The position numbers and the translations under genes are program-made. The notes below the pieces were generated by a model. That model was not told where the DNA came from and did no database searches. It saw only the letters and a list, made by a program, of their open reading frames with translations. This document shows positions 16,199-26,372 of a stretch of DNA of 64,000 nt, one piece after another. The stretch's first letter is position 1, and every line of letters starts with the position of its first letter. Source of the DNA: Microbacterium sp. 5K110 (GTDB taxonomy: Bacteria > Actinomycetota > Actinomycetes > Actinomycetales > Microbacteriaceae); assembly GCF_005774735.1 (NCBI RefSeq), contig NZ_VBUM01000005.1:1-64000 (forward strand), written 5' to 3'.

Positions 16199-17935
16199 GT
16201 GACCGGCGTCACGGTCACTCTCTTGGCCGTGGGGCTGTTCGCCGCGGGCATCGGGACCATGGTGTTCCTGCGCACCACGCTGATCAACAACCTCGATGAG
16301 CAGCTGGCGCAGCAGGCGGCCGGAAACATCGCGAACAGCATCTTCGTGACCGACGAGGTCGACGGCCAGGTGCGGTTCACGGAGGTCGACAACGCGCCGC
16401 AGATCGGTTCGATGGTCGTGGTGTACAGCCCGGACGGCCAGCGCGTGGCGTTCTTCAACGGCACGGCGATGAAGACGGTGCCGGAACTGCCCGAGACCTT
16501 CACCGTCGAGCAGACCTACAGCCAGGTCGATCGCCGTATCGAACTCCAGGACCCGGTCTCGGGTCAGCACTTCCTCGCACGCGTGGGTCAGCTCGTCGTG
16601 CCCGGCTACAACGGCGTCTACACCCAGATGGTCATTCAACCGCTGGCCCCCACCGACCGCATCGTCGCCGCGTACCTCGGCATCTACGGTTTCGTCGCCC
16701 TGCTGATCCTCATCGCGAGCGCCCTGTTGACCCGCGCGCTGGTCACGCTGACCTTCCGCAGCCTCGGCCAGGTCGAGACGACGGCGATGGACATCGCGGC
16801 GGGCGATTTCAGTCAGCGTCTGACCGACATCGTGCCCGACACCGAGGTGGGCCGATTGAAGGCGGCGATCAACGCGATGCTCGGCCGCATCGACGGTGCC
16901 CTCAACCAGCGGGATGCCACGGTGCGACAGATGCGTCGATTCATCGGCGACGCGAGCCACGAGCTGCGCACGCCGCTGGTCACGATGCGCGGATATGCCG
17001 AGCTGTACCGGATGGGCGCGATCCGCTCCGACGAGGACGTCGCCCAGGCGATGGAGCGCATCGAGAAGGAAGCCATCCGCATGGGCGCGCTGGTCGAGGA
17101 CCTCCTCGCCCTCGCGCGCCTGGACGAGCGACGGGACGTGGCGATCACGACGCTCGATCTGCGCCCGATCGCCCGCGATGCCGCCCTCGACCTGCGCGTC
17201 ACGTCGCCGCAGCGCGAGGTCACAGTCGACGACACCACGAGCCGGGACGCGATCGTGCTGCCGGTGATGTCGCTCGAGCCGGCACAGGAAGCCGACAACG
17301 ACGCGACGGGGTCTTCGGCCAAGCGTCGCACGGCCCCCACGACGTCCGCGATGGCGATCGCCGGGGCCACTCTCTCGCGCCTGCGGAGACGTTCCCGCGA
17401 CGCCGCGGAGACCGCGCAGCCCGGCGAGCTGGCGTCGGCCTCTCGTGCCTCCGCCGTCACCACCGGAGCGCACACCGTGCCGCGGCTGGCCCCGATCGTC
17501 CTGGGCGACGAGAACCGCGTGCGCCAGGTCGTGGCGAACCTGCTCGGCAACGCCCGCCGCTTCGCTCCCGAAGACTCCCCGATCGGCCTGCGGGTGGGGG
17601 TGGATGCCGAGGCCGACATGGGCTGGATCGAAGTGATCGACCACGGCGAGGGCATCCCCGAACAGATCCGTGAGCAGATCTTCCAGCGCTTCTGGCGCGC
17701 CGACACGTCGCGCACCCGCGAGACCGGCGGCTCGGGGCTCGGACTGTCGATCGTGGCATCCATCGTGGATCTCCTGCACGGCACCGTCGAGGTCTTCGAC
17801 ACCCCCGGTGGCGGGGCGACATTCCGCGTCTCCCTTCCGCTCGCCGCACGTCGCGATGCGAGCGAGCACGCGCTCATCGAGACGCAACCGCTCGAGCGCC
17901 TCAGCGACGTCCCTCTCCCCGACGCCACCGCCTGA
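16199..17935 (+). CDS. Sensor histidine kinase paired with the upstream regulator
   Basis: From the GTG at 16199 it is 578 aa: TM1 (residues 3-23), an extracellular domain (24-155), TM2 (about 158-183), HAMP, HisKA with His254 in GDASHELRTPLV, and HATPase with NLLGNARRF, DHGEGIPEQI and GGSGLGLSIV. The open frame continues upstream to 16106 and encodes THWWRRLSLRTK directly before TM1, which looks like the usual basic cytoplasmic lead. No ATG, GTG or TTG occurs there, so the true start may be a non-canonical codon near 16136-16139. An Ala/Ser/Arg-rich insertion of about 80 residues (roughly 360-435) separates HisKA from the N-box and is unusual. Confidence 0.88.
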   Translation: MTGVTVTLLAVGLFAAGIGTMVFLRTTLINNLDEQLAQQAAGNIANSIFVTDEVDGQVRFTEVDNAPQIGSMVVVYSPDGQRVAFFNGTAMKTVPELPETFTVEQTYSQVDRRIELQDPVSGQHFLARVGQLVVPGYNGVYTQMVIQPLAPTDRIVAAYLGIYGFVALLILIASALLTRALVTLTFRSLGQVETTAMDIAAGDFSQRLTDIVPDTEVGRLKAAINAMLGRIDGALNQRDATVRQMRRFIGDASHELRTPLVTMRGYAELYRMGAIRSDEDVAQAMERIEKEAIRMGALVEDLLALARLDERRDVAITTLDLRPIARDAALDLRVTSPQREVTVDDTTSRDAIVLPVMSLEPAQEADNDATGSSAKRRTAPTTSAMAIAGATLSRLRRRSRDAAETAQPGELASASRASAVTTGAHTVPRLAPIVLGDENRVRQVVANLLGNARRFAPEDSPIGLRVGVDAEADMGWIEVIDHGEGIPEQIREQIFQRFWRADTSRTRETGGSGLGLSIVASIVDLLHGTVEVFDTPGGGATFRVSLPLAARRDASEHALIETQPLERLSDVPLPDATA

Positions 17936-18187
17936 CGCCGTCGGCTTCTCTGTCAGACGCTCGCTGCCCCTGCGCCCTCGCCGGCCCGCGCCCGCGCTAC
18001 TCACGCTCCCGCGCTGGCCCCGAGCCCGCGCTGCGTCGGGTCCCAGGTTCCCCGCGCCCGCGAAGCGTGCCACGCGCTCCCGCACCTCGTCCAGGGACGT
18101 CGGGCGTGCGTCACCGACGCGCCGCACCGAGGAACGAGGAAGGCCCCCTCCCGGAGGAGGGGGCCTTCCTTACTGCCGAAGCGTGGA
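17936..18187. other. Gap between the kinase and groEL genes
   Basis: A convergent intergenic region of 252 bp. It contains the 15-bp-stem terminator at 18137-18170. The rest (17936-18130) is very GC-rich with no credible open frame, promoter or RNA motif that I can see. Confidence 0.5.
18137..18170. terminator. Terminator of groEL (convergent)
   Basis: A perfect 15-bp stem (AGGAAGGCCCCCTCC with its complement) around a CGGA loop, 17 bases past the groEL stop. It lies between convergent genes. Confidence 0.8.
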
Positions 18188-19871
<1,684 letters not shown>

Positions 19872-19874
19872 CTC

Positions 19875-19903
19875 ATTCTGGCACTCGCCCCTGGGGAGTG
19901 CAA
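19875..19903 (-). promoter_or_regulatory. groEL promoter with a second CIRCE-like repeat
   Basis: Minus-strand TTGCAC (19903-19898), a 17-bp spacer and CAGAAT (19880-19875) form a good vegetative promoter. Its spacer and -35 are built from GCACTC-N9-GAGTGC (19881-19901), a second inverted repeat with CIRCE spacing but with degenerate outer bases. Two HrcA sites in tandem are therefore plausible. Confidence 0.65.
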
Positions 19904-19928
19904 GCCGCCCCGACCCCGCACGAACGAC

Positions 19929-19964
19929 GCCGCCGTGGCATCCGGTGAGGGATGCCACGGCGGC
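19929..19964. terminator. Terminator of the cspA-type gene
   Basis: A 15-bp stem (GCCGCCGTGGCATCC with its complement) and a 6-base loop, 15 bases beyond the cold-shock stop codon. Both arms contain the frequent heptamer GGCATCC/GGATGCC. Confidence 0.65.
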
Positions 19965-19978
19965 GGGGAGCGAGGGGC

Positions 19979-20182
19979 TCAGGCCATGAGGCGAACGGAC
20001 TCCGCCTGCGGACCCTTCTGCCCGGATCCGACCGTGAACTCCACGGCCTGACCCTCCTCGAGGACTCGGAATCCGGTCATCTCGATGTTCGAGTAGTGGA
20101 CGAAGACGTCTTGGCCGTCCGTCACGGTGATGAAGCCGTAACCCTTCTCGGCGTTGAACCATTTGACGGTGCCCTGGGCCAT
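19979..20182 (-). CDS. Cold shock protein (CspA family)
   Basis: 67 aa, a single cold-shock domain: [18 protein letters not shown] carries RNP1 and DVFVHYSNI carries RNP2, and the C-terminus PQAESVRLM is standard. It is an RNA/ssDNA chaperone that melts mRNA structure at low temperature. The ATG at 20182 follows an AGGAG-like sequence (CAACAGGAGAGTTCGC). The long T/A-containing leader upstream (20183-20314) may carry the usual cold-responsive leader structure, though I cannot define it. A hairpin terminator follows. It is located between groEL and the LytR_C gene. Confidence 0.95.
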   Translation of the reverse strand: MAQGTVKWFNAEKGYGFITVTDGQDVFVHYSNIEMTGFRVLEEGQAVEFTVGSGQKGPQAESVRLMA

Positions 20183-20314
20183 GCGAACTCTCCTGTTGCT
20201 GAACGACGAGGTCATCGTAAGCACGCGGACCCTCGTCGTTCCGGCCCCGGAGACCATTGTTGACACGGCGGCATCCAACTTTTTACGCCGCGGAAACACG
20301 CGGCGCGGCGGGGC

Positions 20315-20899
20315 TCAGGGAGTGGGCTGGCCGGCGGCCCGATCGAGCCCGATGACCACGACCAGCCGCTTCTCGGCGCTCTCGTCGTCGGGGGTGTTCG
20401 GGTCGTCCGTGGGCTGCAGGAAGTCGCTCTGCGAGATCTCCGCGCCCCCGATCGCATCGGCCAGTCCGCGCGCGGCCTGTTCGTCGTCGGGACGCAGGTA
20501 ATACACCGTCGTGGTGGCGAAGTCGGTCGTGTCGGAATCGCCGGTCTGCACGGCATCCCCCGGCCAGCCGAGCTCGACGATGCGATCGCGGAGGTTGCCG
20601 GACAGTCCCTCGTCGGCCGTGCCGTTGAGCACGACGACGGAGTAGGCGGTGTCGATCACCGCGGGGGTGGTCTCTTCCACCGTCGGCGTCGGCGCGGGAT
20701 CGGAGCTCAGCGAGATGCGCCCCGAAGCCACGAGCACGCCGAAGATCCCGACGATGACGAGCACGAGGGTGGCCAGCGCGGCCCAGAGGAACACGACCCA
20801 TCCGCGGGAACGGGGACGTTCGGCCCGATGGGCACCGACACGGCCCGCATCGGCCGGAAGGTCGTCGAAGCGATCCCGAGGGAAGGTCGATCTGGCCAT
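20315..20899 (-). CDS. LytR_C-domain membrane protein
   Basis: 194 aa. A basic cytoplasmic N-terminus (1-35) is followed by one transmembrane helix (about 36-58, ALATLVLVIVGIFGVLVASG), a short Pro/Thr linker and a C-terminal LytR_C domain (AYSVVVLNGTADEGLSGNLR, then VYYLRPDDEQAARGLADAI). LytR_C domains are attached to cell-wall LCP proteins or, as here, stand alone. In mycobacteria the same gene lies next to a DUF3263 gene, as it does here (34 bp apart). The function is unknown, probably at the cell envelope. Confidence 0.85.
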   Translation of the reverse strand: MARSTFPRDRFDDLPADAGRVGAHRAERPRSRGWVVFLWAALATLVLVIVGIFGVLVASGRISLSSDPAPTPTVEETTPAVIDTAYSVVVLNGTADEGLSGNLRDRIVELGWPGDAVQTGDSDTTDFATTTVYYLRPDDEQAARGLADAIGGAEISQSDFLQPTDDPNTPDDESAEKRLVVVIGLDRAAGQPTP

Positions 20900-20933
20900 T
20901 GGACGATGCTACCGGTCGGTATCCGAACGCCCG

Positions 20934-21188
20934 TCACCGGGCGGCGGCGCGGCCGAGCCGGGCGCGGTGCTGCTGCGCGGCGTCGTCACGGCGCCGACGG
21001 AGCCGCCGGACGAGCATCGGGTCGTGGGCCAGCGCCTCGGGGTCGTCGAGCAGACGCCCCAGCAACTGGTAGTACCGGGCGGGAGCGAGGTCGAACTCGG
21101 CCCGGATCGCCTCTTCCTTGGCCCCGCCGTGCCGGCGCCACTCGGCCTCGAAGGCGAGGAAGGCGCGGTCACGGTCCGAAAGAGGCAC
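20934..21188 (-). CDS. DUF3263 family protein
   Basis: 84 aa, all helical and Arg-rich (DRDRAFLAFEAEWRRHGGAK, then YYQLLGRLLDDPEALAHDP). This matches DUF3263, an actinobacterial family that resembles a small DNA-binding helical domain; no member has a firm function that I know of. It is the first gene of a pair with the LytR_C protein and is followed by it after 34 bp. The DUF2332 gene ends nine bases upstream, so all three may be cotranscribed. Confidence 0.85.
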   Translation of the reverse strand: MPLSDRDRAFLAFEAEWRRHGGAKEEAIRAEFDLAPARYYQLLGRLLDDPEALAHDPMLVRRLRRRRDDAAQQHRARLGRAAAR

Positions 21189-21197
21189 GTCGTCACG

Positions 21198-22190
21198 CTA
21201 CTGCGCGCGTTGCGCCGATGCGGGATGCCACGCCACCCAGGCCCCGAGAGGATCGACGCTCGCGAGGACGTCGCCGTCGAGCGCGAGGGCGAAGCCGCCG
21301 GGCCGCAGAACCGGAGGGCGGTTCCACGCGTCGTGGAGGCCCGCGGCATCCAAGGTCACCCACCGGCCGGCGGAGCGCGCGGCAGAGATCACCGCCCCGC
21401 GGTGGCGGCGGGGGACGTGGGCGAAGACGCCCGGGGTGGTCACCACGAGCGTCGCATCGCGCGGCGCCCGCGCGGCCAGCGCGGGCAGGGCCTCGGCTCC
21501 GTCGCCGGCGACGAGCACCGGAGGATCGGCGGCGGCGATGTCGAGGGCCGCCGAGATGCGCTCCAGACGCCCCTGCTCCCCCGGCCAGACCAGGCCGGTG
21601 AGCCACGCACGGTCCTCGGGGTCGCGGGCGTCGAGCGGTTGCAGGTCGATGCCGGCGCGCCACACGACCTCGGGCAGGCGCAGCGGCGGCTCCCCCTCGA
21701 CGTCGCAGTCGAGCACCACGGCACTGCGTCCGTCCCCGGGGTCGAGGTGCGTCGCCGCGCCGTCGGCCGAGCGGAACCGGTACGAGTACCGGTCGGGGTA
21801 GAGGCACAACCCGGCGCTCGCGCCGATCTCGAGGAGGGCGATCGGCCCGTCGATGAGCGACAGCGCCGGGAGCAAGGCCGCGCAGCGCAGCGGCTCGTTG
21901 GTCTGAATGCTCCGCCGCCCGCACTCGGCGACGATCGCGTCCGCGTTCGCGACGACCCATCCCGCCCAAACGTCCCCCGTCTGCATCGGCGCTCCGAGCA
22001 GGCGGAGGACCGCGAACACCAGCGGCGGTTGGCGGTGCGTGTCCGGGATGCGCGCGAGGACGGATGCCACGGCCCCATCCGCGGCGACCCGCAGAGCCCA
22101 CTCCTCGTAGACCCGCGAGCGACCGGGCGCCTCGTCGCGGGCGAAGCGGGTGTAGCGGTCGACGACGGCGGTCACGGCATCCTGGTCCAC
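21198..22190 (-). CDS. DUF2332 family protein
   Basis: 330 aa. Recognised as the actinobacterial DUF2332 family from RYTRFARDEAPGRSRVYEEW, LLGAPMQTGDVW and the Rossmann-like LIDGPIALLEIGASAGLCL. The last segment resembles a SAM-binding glycine motif, so a methyltransferase-like fold is possible but unproved. The preferred start is the GTG at 22190, because CATAAT (22203-22198) lies seven bases upstream and nothing resembling a ribosome binding site is present. It is divergent from msrB across 73 bp. Confidence 0.8.
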   Translation of the reverse strand: MDQDAVTAVVDRYTRFARDEAPGRSRVYEEWALRVAADGAVASVLARIPDTHRQPPLVFAVLRLLGAPMQTGDVWAGWVVANADAIVAECGRRSIQTNEPLRCAALLPALSLIDGPIALLEIGASAGLCLYPDRYSYRFRSADGAATHLDPGDGRSAVVLDCDVEGEPPLRLPEVVWRAGIDLQPLDARDPEDRAWLTGLVWPGEQGRLERISAALDIAAADPPVLVAGDGAEALPALAARAPRDATLVVTTPGVFAHVPRRHRGAVISAARSAGRWVTLDAAGLHDAWNRPPVLRPGGFALALDGDVLASVDPLGAWVAWHPASAQRAQ

Positions 22191-22263
22191 CCCGGTGATT
22201 ATGCCGCGACGGGCATCGCCGAGCCTGGACGGGAGAGAATGGACGGGACGAAGGAGACCATCC

Positions 22264-22671
22264 ATGACCTACGCCGTCGAAAAGTCCGACGACCAGTGGC
22301 GGGCCGAACTCAGCCCCGAGCAGTACGCCGTCCTGCGACAGGCCGGCACCGAGCGCGCCTGGACCGGTGAGCTGCTCGACGAAAGCCGCGCCGGCCTCTA
22401 CACCTGCGCCGCCTGCGGCTCCGAGCTGTTCCAGAGCGGCACCAAGTTCGACTCGCACTGCGGGTGGCCGAGCTTCTACGAGTCGGTGCGCCCCGAGGCG
22501 GTCGAGCTGATCGAGGACAACAGCCACGGTATGCAGCGCACCGAGGTGCGGTGCGCCAACTGCGGCTCCCACCTCGGCCACGTGTTCCCCGACGGCTTCG
22601 GCACGCCCACCGGCGACCGGTACTGCATGAACTCGCTCTCGCTGAGCTTCACCCCCGTCGACGAGGCATGA
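22264..22671 (+). CDS. msrB: Peptide-methionine (R)-S-oxide reductase MsrB
   Basis: 135 aa. Reduces methionine-R-sulfoxide in proteins. The zinc site is formed by Cys48/Cys51 (CAAC) and Cys97/Cys100 (CANC). The catalytic Cys121 is in DRYCMNSLSL, and the substrate-binding HCGWPSFY and GHVFPDG motifs are present. The start at 22264 has AAGGAG seven bases upstream. The stop overlaps the next gene as ATGA, so the nitroreductase-like protein is translationally coupled. Confidence 0.95.
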   Translation: MTYAVEKSDDQWRAELSPEQYAVLRQAGTERAWTGELLDESRAGLYTCAACGSELFQSGTKFDSHCGWPSFYESVRPEAVELIEDNSHGMQRTEVRCANCGSHLGHVFPDGFGTPTGDRYCMNSLSLSFTPVDEA

Positions 22672-23237
22672 GCGCGCTCGAAGCGATGCGCGACCGCCGG
22701 TCGTGGTCGAAAGTCACCGACGAGGCCCCCACGGGGCCCGAGCTCGAGGCCTTCGTCGCCGCGGCAGGACGCGTCGCCGACCACAAGTCGCTCCGGCCGT
22801 GGCGGATCATCGAGATCCGCGGTGCCGATCGCGACGTGCTCGCCCGCGCCCTGAACAAGGCGGACGGCAAGAAGGGCCTGTCGTCCAAGCCGCGTCGCGC
22901 GCCGCTCATCATCGCCGTCGTCGCCGATGTCTCGTCGAAGAAGATCCCCGCGTGGGAGCAGGAGGCGGTGGCCTCGGGCGTCGCTCATATGCTGAGCCTC
23001 GCGCTCGACGAGGCCGGGTTCGGCGTGTTCTGGCGCACCGACGACAACACGCGCAGCAAGGCCCTCGCCAAGGCGCACGGCCTGAGCAAGGGCGAGGTCC
23101 TGCTCGGCTGGCTGTACGTCGGGGGCAAGCCCGTGCGGTCCCGCCCCACCCGACGCAAGACCGTGGATGCCGCGAAGCACATCTCGCGGATGCCGGGAGG
23201 CAAGAAGCGTCGCAAGGCCGACGAAGCGCGCCTCTGA
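22668..23237 (+). CDS. Nitroreductase-family protein
   Basis: 189 aa, FMN-dependent nitroreductase fold. MRDRRSWSKVTDEAPTGPEL gives the N-terminal FMN-contact Arg/Ser pattern, HKSLRPWRIIEI the dimer loop, and EVLLGWLYVGGKP the C-terminal FMN loop. The C-terminus is unusually basic (GGKKRRKADEARL). Members reduce nitro compounds, quinones or enones with NAD(P)H; the substrate is not predictable. The ATG overlaps the msrB stop by four bases, which suggests a shared redox-repair role. Confidence 0.85.
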   Translation: MSALEAMRDRRSWSKVTDEAPTGPELEAFVAAAGRVADHKSLRPWRIIEIRGADRDVLARALNKADGKKGLSSKPRRAPLIIAVVADVSSKKIPAWEQEAVASGVAHMLSLALDEAGFGVFWRTDDNTRSKALAKAHGLSKGEVLLGWLYVGGKPVRSRPTRRKTVDAAKHISRMPGGKKRRKADEARL

Positions 23238-23245
23238 TCCCGTCC

Positions 23246-23282
23246 GAAGCGCCGCCGCCGGTTCGCACCGCGGCGGCGCTTC
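23246..23282. terminator. Convergent terminator
   Basis: A 13-bp stem (GAAGCGCCGCCGC with its complement) and an 11-base loop, eight bases past the nitroreductase stop and 14 bases past the end of the convergent transporter gene. Confidence 0.65.
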
Positions 23283-23296
23283 GTCGTGTATGCGGT

Positions 23297-24241
23297 TCAG
23301 GCTCGGCGCGAACGGCGCCACGGGACCGCCGCAACGACGACACCCGCGATGGCGACCGAGGCGGCGAGGACGGCGACGCCGGTTGAGGGGGCCGCGGGCG
23401 CGGGCCACAGGGCGTCGAGGAGCACGGACGTGCTGAGCAGCCCGACCACCGACCCGAGTCCCAGTACGAGGACGCCCGTGCGCTGCACGATGACGGACGA
23501 CAAGAAGATGTACACGACACCCAGAGCGCCGCCGAGGTACAGCCACGGATCGGTCGGGGCCGCGCGCGGCGGGCCGACGAGGGCGATGTGCACGGCCACC
23601 GCGACGACGAGCACGGCCGTCCCTCCCGCGAAGTTCACGAGGGTCGCAGCCAGCGGGCTCTGCACCCGCACGCGCAAGCGGCCGTTGGTGCCCTGCTGCC
23701 ACGCGACGCCTGCGCCGGCGATGACCGGGACGATGAGCATCCACAGAGGGATGCCGCCGACCCGCACCCCCGCCAGGCACACGGCCACACCGGCGAGCGC
23801 CAGAAGCGCCCCGACGACTCGACGGATGGTGACGGGCACCACTCCCCCGGGTCCGTAGCCGAACCTGTCGAGCAGCAGACCGCCCGTCGTCTGCCCGGCG
23901 ACGAAACCCACGGTGAACAGGGCGACGCCGACCGTCGCGACGGCGAGACCCTGGCTGGCGACGGTGAACGCTCCGGCAGCGCCGCCGAGCACCATCCACA
24001 CCGGGACCGTGCGGTCTCCCAGGCCGGCGATCAGGCGACGGAACCCGGCCCGCCCAGCCGGTAGCACCGCGGTGAGCACGATCATGATGACCAGGCCCGA
24101 GCCGAACGAGATCGCGCCGGCGAGAATACCGTCGCCGATCTCGGCACCGAGAGAACCGTTGATGCGGGCCTGCAACGCTGTCAGCGACCCGATCAGCACG
24201 GCTCCGACGACGGCGATCCCCGGTGATCGGCGCTGAGTCAT
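23297..24241 (-). CDS. DMT-family transporter (YdcZ/DUF606 type, two repeats)
   Basis: 314 aa with about ten hydrophobic helices arranged as two DMT_YdcZ repeats: the first contains GSLTALQARINGSLGAEIGD, the second GAGVAWQQGTNGRLRVRVQS. These proteins are inner-membrane exporters or permeases of unknown small molecules. The ATG at 24241 is divergent from the amylosucrase gene; the 83-bp gap holds an 8-bp inverted repeat (24287-24309). Confidence 0.85.
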   Translation of the reverse strand: MTQRRSPGIAVVGAVLIGSLTALQARINGSLGAEIGDGILAGAISFGSGLVIMIVLTAVLPAGRAGFRRLIAGLGDRTVPVWMVLGGAAGAFTVASQGLAVATVGVALFTVGFVAGQTTGGLLLDRFGYGPGGVVPVTIRRVVGALLALAGVAVCLAGVRVGGIPLWMLIVPVIAGAGVAWQQGTNGRLRVRVQSPLAATLVNFAGGTAVLVVAVAVHIALVGPPRAAPTDPWLYLGGALGVVYIFLSSVIVQRTGVLVLGLGSVVGLLSTSVLLDALWPAPAAPSTGVAVLAASVAIAGVVVAAVPWRRSRRA

Positions 24242-24286
24242 GGTTCCTCTTCCTCGGCACCGCGGGGAGACGGGGCCGTCGTCGAT

Positions 24287-24309
24287 CGTACGGCTCCGCG
24301 CGCCGTACG
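24287..24309. repeat. Inverted repeat CGTACGGC-N7-GCCGTACG between divergent genes
   Basis: Perfect 8-bp arms with a 7-bp spacer, located between the transporter and amylosucrase starts. It could be an operator for a sugar-responsive regulator or a leader hairpin. No regulator gene is adjacent. Confidence 0.4.
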
Positions 24310-24324
24310 GACCGACTGAGCCCG

Positions 24325-26232
24325 ATGCGCGAGGCTTTCCCCGTGCCTCACCTCAACGCCGGCTCCGACGACGTGACCGGAATCCTCGCCCAGCTCACCG
24401 CGTCGCACGCCGACCGCGAGTTCCTCGCCGGCGTCGAGGTGCACCTCCCCCGACTGCACGACCTCTTCCGCCGCCTCTACGGCGACCGGCCCGACGGCCT
24501 CGAGCGCTTGGCATCCGTCGTCGATCTCGCCCGTCGGTCGTGGACCGAACGCCCCGAGGAGCTCAAGGCGGTCGACCGTGAACGGGCGAGCGCACCCGAC
24601 TGGTTCGAGGGCGAGGGGATGCTGGGCGGTGTCTGCTATGTCGATCGGTACGCCGGCGGGCTCAGCGGCATCCGGGACTCCATCCCGTACTTCCGCGAGC
24701 TCGGGCTGACGTACCTGCACCTCATGCCGCTCTTCGAGAGCCCCGAGGGCAACAGCGACGGCGGCTACGCGGTGTCGAGCTACCGCCGGGTGAACGCGGC
24801 TCTCGGCACGATGGAGGAGCTCGCCGAGCTGGCCGGAGAACTCCGTCACGCGGGGATCTCGCTCGTCGTCGACTTCATCTTCAACCACACCAGCAATGAG
24901 CACGAGTGGGCCCGCAAGGCCGTCGTCGGCGAGGCGGGGTACGAAGACTTCTACCTCATCTACCCCGACCGCGAAATGCCCGACGCGTACGAGCAGACCA
25001 CCCGCGAGATCTTCCCCGACGACCACTCCGGCTCGTTCGTGCAGCTGCCCGACGGGCGCTGGATCTGGGCCACGTTCTACCACTTCCAGTGGGACCTCAA
25101 CTACGCCAACCCCGCGGTGTTCGAGGCCATGGCCGGCGAGATGCTCTTCCTCGCCAATCAGGGCGTCGAGATCCTGCGCATGGATGCCGTGGCGTTCATC
25201 TGGAAGCGCCTGGGCACGGCGTGCGAGTCGCTGCCCGAGGCGCACCTCCTCCTGCAGGCGTTCAACGCGGTGCTGCGCATGGCGGCGCCGAGCCTGCTGT
25301 TCAAGTCGGAGGCGATCGTTCACCCCGACGAGGTGATCTCGTACATCTCACCCGAGGAATGCCAGCTGTCGTACAACCCGCTGCAGATGGCGCTGACGTG
25401 GGAAGCGCTCGCGACGCGCGACGGGCGACTCCTTCAGCAGGCGCTCGAACGGCGCCACGCGCTCCCCGAGGGGACGGCGTGGGTCACCTACGTCCGCAGT
25501 CACGACGACATCGGCTGGACGTTCGCCGACGAGGATGCCGCCGAGCTCGGCATCCAGGGGTACCCGCACCGGCGCTTCCTCAACGACTTCTACGTCGGTC
25601 GCGTCGAAGGGTCGTTCTCGCGCGGCGTGCCGTTCCAGGAGAACGCGCGCACCGGCGACGCCCGCATCACCGGAACCACGGCGTCCCTCGCGGGGATCGA
25701 GGCCGGAGATGCGGGTGGCGAGGACCGCATGATCCTCGCGCACGCCCTGGCCCTGTCCACCGGCGGCATCCCCCTGCTCTACCTGGGCGACGAGGTCGCG
25801 CAGCTCAACGACTACTCGTACCGCGATGATCCCGCCGAGGCCGGCGACAGCCGGTGGGTGCACCGCCCGCACCGCCCCGAGCAGAACTACGCCGACCGGA
25901 CGGATGCCACGACAGCCGCCGGCCGCGTCTTCACGCGGCTGACCCGCCTGATCGACGTCCGCCGAGGAACCCCCGAGCTGGCGGGCAACGAGCTCATCGC
26001 CTTCGACGCCCACGTCGACTCGGCCGTGGCGTTCCTTCGCCCCGGTGACGCGGGCGCGGCGGTGCTCGTGCTGGCGAACGTCGCCGATCACGCGGTCGAG
26101 ATCGACGCCCTGACCCTGTCGGGCCTCGAACCGGATGCCGTCGACCTCATTGCCGGACGGCCCGTCGCGCTGGCCGGCGGGCTGACGCTCCCCGCGCACG
26201 GGGTGTTGTGGTTGCGGGTGGGAATGCGCTGA
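24325..26232 (+). CDS. Amylosucrase / GH13 alpha-glucanotransferase
   Basis: 635 aa, GH13 (subfamily 4-like). It probably transfers glucosyl units from sucrose to glucan or interconverts sugars, and is cytosolic (no signal peptide). An N-terminal helical domain (1-90, TASHADREFLAGVEVHLPRL) is typical of amylosucrases. The barrel has YLHLMPLFESPEGNSDGGYAV, FIFNHTS, nucleophile Asp287 in LRMDAVAF, acid/base Glu329 in FKSEAIVHPDE, and His393-Asp394 in RSHDDIGW. The start at 24325 gives the usual family length; no clear ribosome binding site is visible. Amylosucrase is favoured over trehalose synthase by the N-domain, but specificity is uncertain. Confidence 0.88.
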   Translation: MREAFPVPHLNAGSDDVTGILAQLTASHADREFLAGVEVHLPRLHDLFRRLYGDRPDGLERLASVVDLARRSWTERPEELKAVDRERASAPDWFEGEGMLGGVCYVDRYAGGLSGIRDSIPYFRELGLTYLHLMPLFESPEGNSDGGYAVSSYRRVNAALGTMEELAELAGELRHAGISLVVDFIFNHTSNEHEWARKAVVGEAGYEDFYLIYPDREMPDAYEQTTREIFPDDHSGSFVQLPDGRWIWATFYHFQWDLNYANPAVFEAMAGEMLFLANQGVEILRMDAVAFIWKRLGTACESLPEAHLLLQAFNAVLRMAAPSLLFKSEAIVHPDEVISYISPEECQLSYNPLQMALTWEALATRDGRLLQQALERRHALPEGTAWVTYVRSHDDIGWTFADEDAAELGIQGYPHRRFLNDFYVGRVEGSFSRGVPFQENARTGDARITGTTASLAGIEAGDAGGEDRMILAHALALSTGGIPLLYLGDEVAQLNDYSYRDDPAEAGDSRWVHRPHRPEQNYADRTDATTAAGRVFTRLTRLIDVRRGTPELAGNELIAFDAHVDSAVAFLRPGDAGAAVLVLANVADHAVEIDALTLSGLEPDAVDLIAGRPVALAGGLTLPAHGVLWLRVGMR

Positions 26233-26256
26233 TCCACCAGGATCACTCGCCCGAAG

Positions 26257-26329
26257 TGCCGGCTACAGGACTTGAACCTGCAACCCCCGTATTACAAGTA
26301 CGGTGCGCTACCAATTGCGCCAAGCCGGC
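26257..26329 (-). tRNA. tRNA-Thr (TGT)
   Basis: 73 nt on the minus strand. The 7-bp acceptor stem is GCCGGCT/AGCCGGC with discriminator A. The D-arm contains GGCGCAATTGGTAGCGC, the anticodon arm CCGTA-CTTGTAA-TACGG gives anticodon TGT (reads ACA), and the T-arm contains GTTCAAGTC. CCA is not encoded. The 3' end lies 25 bases after the amylosucrase stop on the opposite strand. Confidence 0.95.
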
Positions 26330-26372
26330 GGGACCGCCAGTCTATCGACGCTCGGGGCGTCGTTCGGAGCGG

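Noticed and set aside
16070-18127. A 685-codon minus-strand frame
   Set aside because: Antisense to the histidine kinase with its H, N and G boxes.
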